A stretch of DNA of 64,000 nt from Bin87 sp965116565 (GCA_965116565.1 OZ220699.1:3100001-3164000), one strand, 5' to 3'. Shown: positions 50,958-60,361, counted from the stretch's first letter. Notes: generated from the sequence alone by a model not told the origin. Program-made: numbers and translations.

Positions 50958-52475
50958 ATGTGGACCGGCGACGATTTACAGAGGCTGGTCAAGCGGGAAC
51001 TGAGCGATTATCGACTTCTGGTAGTTTCCAACCGCCAACCGTATGTTTTCAGTATTGATGACGAGGGGGTTCTGAGCGGTCGAATGCCCCCAGGCGGCCT
51101 TACCGCCGCCATCGACCCCTTGATGCGCGCTTGTGGTGGGACTTGGATTGCCCAGAGTAGCGGCGATGCGGACAGAGCGGCCATGGATAAGCACGGACGC
51201 ATCCCCGTCCCTCATGATTCTCCTGCTTACCGCATGCGTCTGCTCAATCTCAGCGATGAGGAAAACGACGGCTTCTACTACGGTTTCTCCAATGAGGGGT
51301 TATGGCCGCTGTGTCACATCGCTTACACTGAACCGTTGTTTGACTCCGACCACTACGGTTTCTATCAGTCGGTAAACCGCCGTTTCGCAGATCTGGTACT
51401 CGATGAAATTGCTGAAGACCCGGCGATTGTTCTGATACAGGACTACCATCTGGCCCTTTTGCCACGTTACATACGGGAGATCAACCAGGACGCCATCATC
51501 GGTCAGTTCTGGCATATACCCTGGCCGAACCCCGACATTTTACGCATCTGTCCGTGGCAGGATGAGATCTTGGACGGCATGCTGGGGAACGATCTTCTGG
51601 GTTTCCACCTGTCAGGCGATTGCCAGAACTTCATCAACTGTGTGGATGCGAACCTGGATGCTCAGGTAGACCCCGACTACGGATTGGTGGATTACCGAAA
51701 CGAGACCACCCTGGTCCGCCCGTTTCCCATCAGCATAGATTTCGACAGCCTGGAGGCGGAGGCGAGAACCGACGAGGTCGAGGCCGAGATGGCCCGGCTT
51801 TCCCGGGAGTTGGGCCTGAATCGGGGCCGCATCCTGGGTCTGGGGATTGATCGCCAGGACTACACCAAAGGCATCCCTCACCGACTGCGGGCGGTAGAAC
51901 GCCTGCTTGAGAAATGGCCCCAATATCGTGGACGGTTGGTCTTCCTTCAGGCGGGCGCCACCAGCAGAACCAACATCGACTCGTACATGCAGTTGACCTT
52001 CGATATTGAAGCTATCGTCAACCGGATCAACGAGCGCTTCGGGTACGACGGTTGGCAGCCCATACTCTACTGGCCCACCTCCCTGCCTTCCGCCACATTC
52101 TCGGCTCTCCGCCGGTTGGCAAGTTTCTGCGCCGAAAGCAGCCTGCATGACGGCATGAATCTGGTGGCCAAGGAGTACGTGGCCTCGCGGGTGGACGAGG
52201 ACGGCGTGCTGATCCTGAGCGCATTCGCCGGCGCAGCTCAGGAACTCACCGGGTCCCTGATCATCAATCCCTATGCCACCGAACAGTTTGCGGACGCTAT
52301 CCACCAGGCGCTGAACATGAGCGATTTGGAACGGCGGATGAGGATGCGCCAGATGCGCAATACGGTGCAGGAAAACAACATCTACAAATGGGCCGGTCGC
52401 ATCATGATGCACCTGATGCAAGCCAGCACCCCTGACCACTCCCGGCTAACCGCCACAGTTGCGTCCACGGCTTGA
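50958..52475 (+). CDS. otsA: Trehalose-6-phosphate synthase (GT20)
   Basis: OtsA joins UDP-glucose (or another NDP-glucose) and glucose-6-phosphate. The 505-residue GT20 enzyme starts at ATG 50958 after GGAAGG. It has LLVVSNRQPYVFSIDDEG, MPPGGLTAAIDPLMRACGGT, VLIQDYHLALLPRYIREI, GQFWHIPWPNPDILRICPW, LGIDRQDYTKGIPHRLRAVE and CAESSLHDGMNLVAKEYVAS. The adjacent phosphatase supports trehalose over glucosylglycerol as the product, though GT20 motifs alone do not settle it. Confidence 0.92.
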   Translation: MWTGDDLQRLVKRELSDYRLLVVSNRQPYVFSIDDEGVLSGRMPPGGLTAAIDPLMRACGGTWIAQSSGDADRAAMDKHGRIPVPHDSPAYRMRLLNLSDEENDGFYYGFSNEGLWPLCHIAYTEPLFDSDHYGFYQSVNRRFADLVLDEIAEDPAIVLIQDYHLALLPRYIREINQDAIIGQFWHIPWPNPDILRICPWQDEILDGMLGNDLLGFHLSGDCQNFINCVDANLDAQVDPDYGLVDYRNETTLVRPFPISIDFDSLEAEARTDEVEAEMARLSRELGLNRGRILGLGIDRQDYTKGIPHRLRAVERLLEKWPQYRGRLVFLQAGATSRTNIDSYMQLTFDIEAIVNRINERFGYDGWQPILYWPTSLPSATFSALRRLASFCAESSLHDGMNLVAKEYVASRVDEDGVLILSAFAGAAQELTGSLIINPYATEQFADAIHQALNMSDLERRMRMRQMRNTVQENNIYKWAGRIMMHLMQASTPDHSRLTATVASTA

Positions 52476-52549
52476 CATGAACGTCGCGAACCGAGGGATA
52501 ACGACGCGGAACGGATTGGTCACAGCGACATCGAATCTTCACTAATCCC

Positions 52550-53371
52550 ATGACCAGACTCCATCAGCCAACGGAATTTCCCGGTTGGTCGACACTGCTG
52601 CCACATCGGGCCTTTGATTCCGGTGTTCTGCTGCTGCTCGACTTCGACGGGACGCTGTCTGAAATCGCCGCAACTCCCGAAGCTGCAGTCTTGCGGTCCG
52701 GGAACTCCCACGCGCTCGCAGCTCTAAGCGAAGCGTCCGGAAATATTATCGGAGTCATCAGCGGGCGTTCCCTCGACGATGTGTCCGCCCTCGTTGGATT
52801 ACCGGAGCTGGTCTACGCCGGCAACCACGGGATGGAGATCCGGGGACCCGGCTTCGAGTACCTGAATCCGCATGCAGCCACTACCGTCGCCAGTCTGGGC
52901 CAGATCGCTGCTCGGTTGGAGGTCGCTTTGGACGACATTCCCGGAACGCGTGTGGAAAACAAAACGCTGACATTGACGGTTCATTATCGGCAGACGCCCG
53001 ACGGTTATCATGAGGCGGTGAAGTCGATCGTCAACGACGTAGCGAGACGGTATTGGGATAGCGGTCTGTATCGCACAACCACAGCCAAGGCAGCGATCGA
53101 ACTGAAGCCGGCGGTTGACTGGGACAAGGGACGCGCGCTGGAGTTCATCAGATCGCGCGCGTCCCCAAACGCATTGCCGATCTATTTCGGGGATGATCTA
53201 ACTGACGAAGATGCGTTTTTAGCAGCGCGTTTTGCTGGTGGATATGGTGTATTCGTTGGGCCCACCGGGGCTCCTACTTGCGCCAACTACCGGTTGGATT
53301 CACCGTCAGCCGTGACCGACGTCCTGAATCACCTGGCTTCGCGGTTGTCCAAGCGGCCCGAGGAGACATGA
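52550..53371 (+). CDS. otsB: Trehalose-6-phosphate phosphatase
   Basis: OtsB removes the phosphate from trehalose-6-phosphate, completing trehalose synthesis begun by OtsA. The 273-residue HAD enzyme has the nucleophile motif LLLLDFDGTLSEIA, the second motif VISGRSLDDVSALVG, AGNHGMEIRGPG of the cap domain, ELKPAVDWDKGRAL and YFGDDLTDEDAFLAA. It follows otsA after 74 nt. Confidence 0.95.
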   Translation: MTRLHQPTEFPGWSTLLPHRAFDSGVLLLLDFDGTLSEIAATPEAAVLRSGNSHALAALSEASGNIIGVISGRSLDDVSALVGLPELVYAGNHGMEIRGPGFEYLNPHAATTVASLGQIAARLEVALDDIPGTRVENKTLTLTVHYRQTPDGYHEAVKSIVNDVARRYWDSGLYRTTTAKAAIELKPAVDWDKGRALEFIRSRASPNALPIYFGDDLTDEDAFLAARFAGGYGVFVGPTGAPTCANYRLDSPSAVTDVLNHLASRLSKRPEET

Positions 53372-53423
53372 GGGCTGCCCACCACCGACCGAATGCCGGT
53401 TGAGATTCGTTCCGACTTTGTTG

Positions 53424-53432
53424 TGCTATTAT
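53424..53432 (+). promoter_or_regulatory. Extended -10 element before the HAD gene
   Basis: TGC-TATTAT (53424-53432) is a good extended -10 about 60 nt before ATG 53493; the -35 region is poor. Confidence 0.4.
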
Positions 53433-53492
53433 TGGCGGCGTCCGGCTTGGAGCCATCGAGCTACTTTCTCGAACCGGCACTGCTTTCTCCCA

Positions 53493-54203
53493 ATGATCGA
53501 CGCCATTTTCTTTGATTTTTACAACACACTGGTGCGTTTCTGGCCACCGTTGCCGCAAATCCAGCACGCCGCTTGCCAGAACCTCGGAATCAGGGTTCCC
53601 CCCGATCAGTTGGCGCGCGGGTACGCAATCGCCGACCTTTTTTTCAACGAAGAGAACCATCGCTCGCCTTTGGGTGAGCGTGACGCAGCGGACCGCGACG
53701 CATTTTTCGCCCGGTACGAGCAGATCATTCTCGAAGAGGCCGGGGTCGCCGTGTCACTGCGCATGGCGAAACAAATCTGGGATATGGCGATATCCGTTCC
53801 CAAAGAACTGGTCGAGTTTGAAGAAACCCGTCCGGTTCTCGCCGAGCTCAAGTCGCGCGGGTACCGCCTGGCAGTCCTCACCAATCTGCGCCGCGACATG
53901 GATCAACTTACCAAGCAATTGGGAATCCACGAATACCTGGAGTTTTCCATTACAGGTCGCGAAGTAGGCGAGAAGCCGGCGACAGCGATTTTCGAGGCTG
54001 GCCTGAAGCGAATGGCAGTGCAACCGGATCGAGCCATGCACGTGGGCGACCAGCCGCGCTCCGACGTTGAGGGCGCGCGCGAAGCCGGACTCTATCCGGT
54101 GCTTATCGACCGCGGCGGGTTCCACGCCGACGTAGCTGGATGCGACCACATCGACAGCCTGGAAGGCTTGTATCCATTGCTGGACCGGCTGGCCACCTGC
54201 TGA
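53493..54203 (+). CDS. HAD-superfamily hydrolase (HAD-IA)
   Basis: The 236-residue protein starts MIDAIFFDFYNTLVRFWPP. The first motif is DFYNT: the nucleophilic Asp is kept, but the second Asp is Tyr, as in the L-2-haloacid dehalogenase branch (DAYGT) rather than most phosphatases. Further motifs are LAVLTNLRRDMDQL, the Lys motif EVGEKPATAIFEAGLKRM and HVGDQPRSDVEGAREAG. An all-helical cap lies between residues about 20 and 90. The substrate cannot be told from sequence. It is followed after 37 nt by the TGA-containing DsbA-like gene. Confidence 0.88.
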   Translation: MIDAIFFDFYNTLVRFWPPLPQIQHAACQNLGIRVPPDQLARGYAIADLFFNEENHRSPLGERDAADRDAFFARYEQIILEEAGVAVSLRMAKQIWDMAISVPKELVEFEETRPVLAELKSRGYRLAVLTNLRRDMDQLTKQLGIHEYLEFSITGREVGEKPATAIFEAGLKRMAVQPDRAMHVGDQPRSDVEGAREAGLYPVLIDRGGFHADVAGCDHIDSLEGLYPLLDRLATC

Positions 54204-54240
54204 ATTCGACCACCAGTCGCTCCGCACCCCGGGAGGTTTT

Positions 54241-54900
54241 ATGACGACTCAGATGCCCGCCCACAACCATCCGGGAGACGCAAACCCGGTCAACGTGATC
54301 GTTTGGTACGACTACGTTTGACCTTGGTGTTATGTCGGCCTGGAACGCGTCGACAAACTGGCGGAAGAATACGACATCACCGTGGAGGGTCGGGCGTATT
54401 TGCTGCGCCCGGATACCCCGGTGGAGGGTCGCGTCCGTGAACCCCGACCGGGTGAGACGGACGACGAACTGTCGGACCCGTTGCGGACACACGCCCGTGA
54501 GGCAAACATCGTAATGCGCCCGCCGCGCTATACGCCCAATAGCCTCAATTCGTTGCAAGCCACCGAATACGCCCAGGAGCATGGCAAGTTCCTGGATTAC
54601 CACCACGCAGCGTATGAAGCGTATTGGGATCGCAGGGAGAACCTGGGGGACACGTCGGTCCTCGCGGACATCGGAAGCAGCGTGGGCCTGAACGGAGCCG
54701 AGTTGAAGGAACGAGTAGAGTCCGGACACTACGCCCAGCGCGTGATCGACCAATACCACGAGGCTCTGGGGTACGGGATCCGAGGAATTCCCACGTTCGT
54801 GTTCGATAATCTCCTGTTCACCGGCGCCCAACCCTACGAGGTATTTCAAAGGGTGATCGACAAGGCCTTGGAAAACCGGGAGTCCGGCGAATCCCAGTAA
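54241..54900 (+). CDS. DsbA/FrnE-family oxidoreductase, probable selenoprotein (in-frame TGA at the active site)
   Basis: From ATG 54241, behind GGGAGG, the frame stays open for 219 residues except for one TGA at codon 27 (54319-54321). The protein reads NVIVWYDYV-[TGA]-PWCYVGLERVDKL, then EGRAYLLRPDTPVEG, FLDYHHAAYEAYWDRRENLG and GIRGIPTFVFDNLLFTGAQP. This is the FrnE/DsbA thioredoxin fold with a helical insert and a cis-Pro loop (GIPTF). The TGA stands exactly at the first Cys of the CPWC active site, so selenocysteine (UPWC) is the simplest reading. A hairpin suited to a SECIS element starts 11 nt downstream. A nonsense mutation or sequence error of TGC/TGT is the alternative. No Sec machinery genes are in this window. 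Confidence 0.75.
54333..54355 (+). promoter_or_regulatory. Candidate bacterial SECIS hairpin
   Basis: TGTCGGC, a 9-nt loop CTGGAACGC and GTCGACA pair over 7 bp with one G-T pair. The stem begins 11 nt after the TGA, the spacing known for E. coli fdhF, and the loop contains GG. No bulged U as in fdhF is present. Confidence 0.5.
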
Positions 54901-55052
54901 CCCTGAAAATCGACCCTCGCGCGGCAACGGATTCTGATCTGGTCCGTTGCCTTACACGGGACCCGCTGACACCGTTGCCTGAATCGTGGCGGGGTTCGCC
55001 AGCGAGTGATCTGCGCATCCCGTTTGCTGGTACTACGTGGCCTTTTGGTTCG

Positions 55053-55082
55053 TTGCCCGGTCGTCGCACGTTGTGCTAGACT
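55053..55082 (+). promoter_or_regulatory. Promoter of the NuoE-NuoF-FdhA-like operon
   Basis: TTGCCC (55053-55058), an 18-bp spacer and TAGACT (55077-55082) with an extended TGC just before the -10 box lie about 55 nt upstream of the first ATG. The rest of the 236-nt gap after 54900 shows no gene. Confidence 0.5.
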
Positions 55083-55136
55083 TGCGGCGGTCAAACTCCC
55101 TTTGTAATAGTTTTCACAATCTGACGGAACCGACCG

Positions 55137-55613
55137 ATGGACGCCGCTACCCGGTCCCTTATCAGCGACGCAGTCAATAACCAACCGCAATCCACCGTAA
55201 CCGTACTGTCCTCGTTGCTCGCTGTCGAGGATGCCATCGGCTACATTCCGAAAGAAGCCGTGGAAGAGGTGGCGTTGCGCATGGATGCGACTATCAACGA
55301 CGTTTGGGCCGTCGCTACGTTTTACCCCAATTTCCGCTTCGACCCCCCAATGGAACACCGAATCGAAGTCTGCTGGGGGCCGTCGTGCCACGTCATGGGA
55401 GCCGACCGCATCATTGCCGCGGCCCAGGCCGAACTGAGTCTTGCCGATGAAGGTGACACGCCGGACGGCAAGGCGACGCTACGGTACAACACCTGCCTCG
55501 GGGCTTGCGCACACGCTCCGGTAATGGCGATTGACCACCATCTGTCCGGACGCATTACGCCCGAATCCGCGCGCCAAAAGATAGCGGACGCTTTGCAGTC
55601 CGCCGCGCATTGA
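55137..55613 (+). CDS. NuoE-like [2Fe-2S] thioredoxin-fold subunit
   Basis: The 158-residue protein matches the 24-kDa subunit of complex I and the matching subunits of NAD-dependent hydrogenases and formate dehydrogenases. A helical N-terminus (LLAVEDAIGYIPKEAVEEVA) is followed by a thioredoxin-like domain with the [2Fe-2S] ligands in CWGPSCHVMG and YNTCLGACAHAPV. It passes electrons between the NuoF flavin and other centres. Because no other Nuo subunits are present except NuoF, it belongs to a soluble NAD(P)-linked complex. Confidence 0.93.
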   Translation: MDAATRSLISDAVNNQPQSTVTVLSSLLAVEDAIGYIPKEAVEEVALRMDATINDVWAVATFYPNFRFDPPMEHRIEVCWGPSCHVMGADRIIAAAQAELSLADEGDTPDGKATLRYNTCLGACAHAPVMAIDHHLSGRITPESARQKIADALQSAAH

Positions 55614-55626
55614 TCTGACGGTTGCC

Positions 55627-57384
55627 TTGGCTACACCGACCACTCTGGATTTCGAGTCTATCCTGGCTGAGGCGCAACGCCGGTGGCAGGACCTCACAAA
55701 CGGCGACCGTCCCTGGATCCGCATCGGGACTGGTCTAGCCGGCGAGGCCGCCGGCGGGTTTGAGGTGGTGGCCGCGACGAAGCAGGCATTGCAGGATCAA
55801 CAGATAGCAGCCAATGTCTCCGAAGTCGGGACTCTGGGCCTTTGTTTCGCGGAGCCTCTCCTGGATGTCCAGACTCCGGGCGGGCCACGGATCTTCTACC
55901 GGAACGTCACCCCCGAACTTGCGGGAAACATAGTTGAGCGCCACGTCGCAGGAGGCCAACCGGTCACCGAGAACGCGATCGGCTATCTCGGCGACACCGC
56001 CTCCGCCCCTGACAGCATCCCGAATCTAAACGACCACCCGATGCGCTCGTTGGAGCAGCGCATCGCGCTTCGAAACGCGGGCAACATCGATCCCTCCGAC
56101 CTGTATCAGTACATCGCCAATGGTGGGTACTCGGCCTTGAACAAGGCTTTGTCGGACATGTCGCCCGACGAAGCGCGGCAGGAGGTGGTCACCGCCGGTT
56201 TGAGAGGGCGCGGTGGAGCAGCGTTCCCGGCCGGCATCAAGTGGGGGTTCCTGGCCGGAAACCCCGACCCCGACAAGTACATCCTCTGCAATTGTGAGGA
56301 GGGTGATCCCGGGGCGTTCAACGACCGCGGGATACTGGAGAGCGACCCGGCAACGGTGGTGGAGGGTATCACCATTGCCGGCTACGCCTGCAACGCCAAC
56401 CGGGGCTACATCTTCATCCGGCACGGGCATAACCAGCCCATCGACCGCACGCGCGCTGTCATCGAGCAAGCCTACGAACTGGGATTGCTGGGCAAGAATA
56501 TTCTTGGCAGCGCCTTTTCCTTTGACGTTGAGGTGGCCTTGACCGGCGACTCATACGTTTCCGGCGAGGAGACCGCCCTGATGGAGGCCATCGAAGGCAA
56601 ACGCTCCATGCCGCGCTACAGGCCGCCATTCCCGGCCCAGGTGGGGGTGTTTGGAAAGCCTTCCAACATCAACAACGTCAAGACATTGGCCTACGTCCCA
56701 GAGATCGTCGCCAGGGGAGGCGAGTGGTTCGCAAGCATCGGGACACCCGCCGACCGCGACCGCGGAATAAACGGGAGCAGCGGCACCGCAATCCTCTGTT
56801 TGTCCGGCGACATCACCTATCCCGGCCTGATCGAAGTGCCGCTCGGCATGACGCTGCGGCAGGTGCTCTTCGATATGGCGGGAGGCGTCCCCAACGGCAA
56901 GAATATGAAGCTGCTGCAGACGGGAGGCCCGTTGGGTGGAGTGCTGTCCGCGAGCGATGCCAACCTGGACCTGGTCCTGGATTTCGACGTCTTTCGGGCG
57001 GCGGGAGCTATCCTCGGTTCCGGCGGAATCATCGTTTGCGACGAGGATACGTGCGCTGTTGACCTCACGCGCAACCTGATCGCTTTTTGCCAGTACGAAT
57101 CGTGCGGCAAGTGTTTTCCCTGTCGCATGGGGATGAGTCACCTTCTGGAGGTACTGGAACGGATCAGCAACCTGGAGGGCACGGAGGAAGACCTGGCGCT
57201 GATGCGCAACATCGGTGAAAACATGCAGGCCGGTTCGCTCTGCGGACATGGTCAACTGGGATTCAACCCGGTTTCCTCGGCGTTGCGGTATTTCGGCGAC
57301 GAGTTCGAAGCGCATATCCGCGATAAGCGACATACCGGAAATTGCCCGGAACAGACCTTCGGACCCAAGCTGACCCGTAGATAA
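55627..57384 (+). CDS. NuoF-like NADH-binding flavoprotein subunit
   Basis: The 585-residue protein probably starts at TTG 55627, 13 nt after the NuoE-like gene. An N-terminal thioredoxin-like domain (to about 125; it has lost most cluster cysteines, with only GTLGLCFAEPLLDVQ left) is followed by the NADH/FMN domain (LRGRGGAAFPAGIKWGFLAG, ILCNCEEGDPGAFNDRGILE), an SLBB domain, and a [4Fe-4S] site (SCGKCFPCRMGMSHLL with SLCGHGQ). This layout is that of HndC/HoxF-like subunits without extra ferredoxin domains. It would oxidise or reduce NAD(P)H for the complex. Confidence 0.94.
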   Translation: MATPTTLDFESILAEAQRRWQDLTNGDRPWIRIGTGLAGEAAGGFEVVAATKQALQDQQIAANVSEVGTLGLCFAEPLLDVQTPGGPRIFYRNVTPELAGNIVERHVAGGQPVTENAIGYLGDTASAPDSIPNLNDHPMRSLEQRIALRNAGNIDPSDLYQYIANGGYSALNKALSDMSPDEARQEVVTAGLRGRGGAAFPAGIKWGFLAGNPDPDKYILCNCEEGDPGAFNDRGILESDPATVVEGITIAGYACNANRGYIFIRHGHNQPIDRTRAVIEQAYELGLLGKNILGSAFSFDVEVALTGDSYVSGEETALMEAIEGKRSMPRYRPPFPAQVGVFGKPSNINNVKTLAYVPEIVARGGEWFASIGTPADRDRGINGSSGTAILCLSGDITYPGLIEVPLGMTLRQVLFDMAGGVPNGKNMKLLQTGGPLGGVLSASDANLDLVLDFDVFRAAGAILGSGGIIVCDEDTCAVDLTRNLIAFCQYESCGKCFPCRMGMSHLLEVLERISNLEGTEEDLALMRNIGENMQAGSLCGHGQLGFNPVSSALRYFGDEFEAHIRDKRHTGNCPEQTFGPKLTRR

Positions 57385-57436
57385 TCGTACGCGGCCGCAC
57401 TTTGCCGCCTCGCTAAATTTCAGATTAGGAGCGCCC

Positions 57437-60283
57437 ATGCCTGACGACATCACCATATCCATTGACGGGGTGGAGATCAGGACGCAACCGGGCAAGATGG
57501 TGCTGGAAGCGGCCATCGATGCCGGCGTTTACGTTCCTTATCTGTGTTATCACTCAGGCATGAAGCCCTACGCAGCATGCCGGATGTGCGTCGTAGTAGC
57601 GGAGAACGAACGGGGCCGAGTACCGGGATTCCCAGCCGCCTGCACGCTGGCAGCTACCGACGGCATGACCGTTTGGAGCGAGACTCCCGACGTGAACGAA
57701 CTGCGGCGCTCGGTCATGCAGATGTTGATCGCGGAGCACCCCAACGGGTGCCTGACGTGCCACAGGGTAGAAATTTGCGGGCCGTCCGACGTTTGTCTCC
57801 GGCACGTTTCCGTCAACGACCGTTGCGTTACGTGTCCCAAAAACGAGCGATGCGAGTTCAAGGACACCGTGCGGTACCTGGGGATGGAACTGGAATCCCC
57901 GATGACTTATGCGTACCGGGACATCCCTCTGGAGGTCAGCGACCCGTTCTACGACCGCGATTACAACCTTTGCATCACCTGCGGACGCTGCGTCCGCGTC
58001 TGCGAAGAGGTGCGCGGCGACAGCGCGATCTGTTTCACCGAACGCTCCGGCAATGCCCTGGTGGGCACTTCTTTTGGCACCTCACTCCTGGAATCCGGCT
58101 GCGAATTCTGCGGCGCGTGTTTAGATGTGTGCCCGGTGGGCGCCCTCACCGAACGGGAAAACAAGTGGGAGAAAGCCGCGAGCGTGCAACGGACCATCTG
58201 CACACACTGCCCAGTGGGATGCCAGATGAACCTGGAGATCAATCAGCAGGGTCGGGTAATCAGGGCGATTCCTGAATACAACTCTCCAGCCAACCGCGGT
58301 CAAGCCTGCTACAAAGGAAAGTTTGGCTTGAGTCATCTGACCAGCGGACAACGCCTGCGTCGGCCGTTGATCAGGCGCAACGGGATTCTCGAACCGGCGA
58401 CCTGGGACGAAGCGTTGGACCTGGTTGCGGAGAGACTGCGCCCGCACCAGTCGGGTATGGGGTTCGGCCTGATCACCGCGGCAGACAGCACCAACGAGGA
58501 ATTTTACCTGGCGCAGAAATTCGCCCACATCGGGATGAAAACCCACAACCTGGACCACTCGGGCAATGTCCAGCCGGACCTGACCCGCGGGCTGGAGGAT
58601 GTGCTGGGGTACCCCGGAGCCACCAATTCGATCTGGGAGTTGAAAGATTCCGATTGCATCCTCGTATTCAATACCAATCTGACCGAGAGCCACAACGTGG
58701 TGGGCGTTCCAATCAAGCAGGCCGTGCGAGACGGCACTCCCCTGATCGTGATTGACACTCGCGAGGTTGAGCTTACTCGCTATGCGAAGTTGTGGCTACG
58801 GCCGGCGCCGGGCGCGGAATTGCTGCTGATTGGAGCCATCCTGAAGACCGTGCTGGACGAGGGACTGGTTGATACGGGGTGGATGGCCGACAACGTGGAC
58901 GACCATGACACTTTGCTCTACGAACTGGAGCAGATTGACGATGCGGCCATAGCATCCACCGGGGTGCCACACGACGATATCGTGGCCGCAGCCCGACTCT
59001 ACGCCACCGCCCGGAACGCGGCCATTGTCTACGGCCTGGACAACGTGCCCGCCGCCATCACCCGCGATTGTATCGTGGCGTTGTGTGACCTGGCCCTGTT
59101 CACGCACAACGTGGGGCAGGCGGGAGGCGGTCTGTTTCCCATGAGGCAGGGCGCAAATACGCAGGGAGCCACCGACATCGGATGCATACCCAATCGGCTG
59201 CCCGGCGGCGGACCGCTGTTTGACGACGAGAACAGGGCGCGCGTCGAGGCGATCTGGGGAACTCCGCTGCCTCCGCCCCAGCACAGCATGGGGGTCGGCG
59301 AGATGCTGGACGCAGCGGCAACCGGGGACATTCAGTCGATGATGGTCGTCGGCGACAGCCCGAATTTCACGAATGGCTCGCTGGGTGACGCCCTATCGGC
59401 CCTGGAGCGTCTCGATTTCCTGGTAGTGATGGACACGTTCCTCACGCAGCCGGCCCAAATCGCCGATGTGGTGCTGCCACGGGTGACCTTCGCGGAAAAG
59501 GACGGGACGTTCACCAACCTCGAGCGACGCATCCAGCGAGTTCGGCCGGCGGTGTCGGTACGCAATAACGATGCGCAGCCGGAAGGCTGGGTTTTCGAAC
59601 AACTGGCCCAGCGGTTGGGTATCGACGGCATAAGTTACGACGACCCGGCCGCGTTGATGGATGAAATCGCCTCCGTCACTCAGAACTACGGCGGTGTGAG
59701 CTATGACCGGTTGGCTCGTGAGTCGTCCCTGGTGATGCAGACGGGCGTCGAGTCTCCTCGCCCCACTCAAATACTCTACACATCCCGGGAGGAACGCGGG
59801 ATCCAGTGGCCATGCCCGACCGCTGACAGCCCAACCTCGCCAATCCTTTACGCGGAGGGATTCCCTCATGGCAAAGCCGAACCGGGCGCGCCCAGGTTCC
59901 GAGTGATTGACCGTGAGACTGAGTCCGAATATCCGGCTCTGCTGGCTCCGGGGCGGGTCCTGCTGCAACAGGAACGGGATACCGCGATTGAGTACGGAAA
60001 CGTCAACAAGATCATCCGTGATGAGGAAGTGCAAATCAATCCCGCCGACGCGTCGGCGTGGGATATGGTGGACGGCGACCCCGTCGTCGTCGCCACGGCA
60101 ACCAACCGAATCACCGGTATAGCGAAGTCAAGCGTATCAGTTCCACGCGGGGTGGTCGCCATCACGACGCTATTCGGGGAACTGGCTATCGAATTGCAGA
60201 TGTCCGAAGACGTGAATCCCATGGCGCGGGTGCCGGGCCTCCAGATTGAGCCTTGCCGCGTGGAAAAACTAGTCAGCGCGTAG
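57437..60283 (+). CDS. Formate-dehydrogenase-like molybdopterin subunit without the catalytic Cys/Sec
   Basis: The 948-residue protein has, in order: a [2Fe-2S] domain (Cys37, 48, 51, 69; CYHSGMKPYAACRMC); a His/Cys-rich cluster (CLTCHRVEICGPSDVC); two [4Fe-4S] ferredoxin motifs (CITCGRCVRVCEEVRG, CEFCGACLDVCPVGAL); the molybdopterin-enzyme [4Fe-4S] motif CTHCPVGCQMNL; and the catalytic and C-terminal dinucleotide-binding domains (FPMRQGANTQGATDIG, VQINPADASAWDMVDGDPV). Where formate dehydrogenases have Cys/Sec-His, this protein has Gln379-Pro380 (LDHSGNVQPDLTRG). The Arg of the MRQGxNxQG motif is kept. The reaction is therefore uncertain: a changed substrate, or an electron-transfer role as in NuoG. 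Confidence 0.85.
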   Translation: MPDDITISIDGVEIRTQPGKMVLEAAIDAGVYVPYLCYHSGMKPYAACRMCVVVAENERGRVPGFPAACTLAATDGMTVWSETPDVNELRRSVMQMLIAEHPNGCLTCHRVEICGPSDVCLRHVSVNDRCVTCPKNERCEFKDTVRYLGMELESPMTYAYRDIPLEVSDPFYDRDYNLCITCGRCVRVCEEVRGDSAICFTERSGNALVGTSFGTSLLESGCEFCGACLDVCPVGALTERENKWEKAASVQRTICTHCPVGCQMNLEINQQGRVIRAIPEYNSPANRGQACYKGKFGLSHLTSGQRLRRPLIRRNGILEPATWDEALDLVAERLRPHQSGMGFGLITAADSTNEEFYLAQKFAHIGMKTHNLDHSGNVQPDLTRGLEDVLGYPGATNSIWELKDSDCILVFNTNLTESHNVVGVPIKQAVRDGTPLIVIDTREVELTRYAKLWLRPAPGAELLLIGAILKTVLDEGLVDTGWMADNVDDHDTLLYELEQIDDAAIASTGVPHDDIVAAARLYATARNAAIVYGLDNVPAAITRDCIVALCDLALFTHNVGQAGGGLFPMRQGANTQGATDIGCIPNRLPGGGPLFDDENRARVEAIWGTPLPPPQHSMGVGEMLDAAATGDIQSMMVVGDSPNFTNGSLGDALSALERLDFLVVMDTFLTQPAQIADVVLPRVTFAEKDGTFTNLERRIQRVRPAVSVRNNDAQPEGWVFEQLAQRLGIDGISYDDPAALMDEIASVTQNYGGVSYDRLARESSLVMQTGVESPRPTQILYTSREERGIQWPCPTADSPTSPILYAEGFPHGKAEPGAPRFRVIDRETESEYPALLAPGRVLLQQERDTAIEYGNVNKIIRDEEVQINPADASAWDMVDGDPVVVATATNRITGIAKSSVSVPRGVVAITTLFGELAIELQMSEDVNPMARVPGLQIEPCRVEKLVSA

Positions 60284-60361
60284 CAGGTTCGTTGGCGTCG
60301 CGCAGCGTTGTGGACCACTCGAGTTGCCCGAGCGAACTTTCATCGACCAAATGGAGTTACT

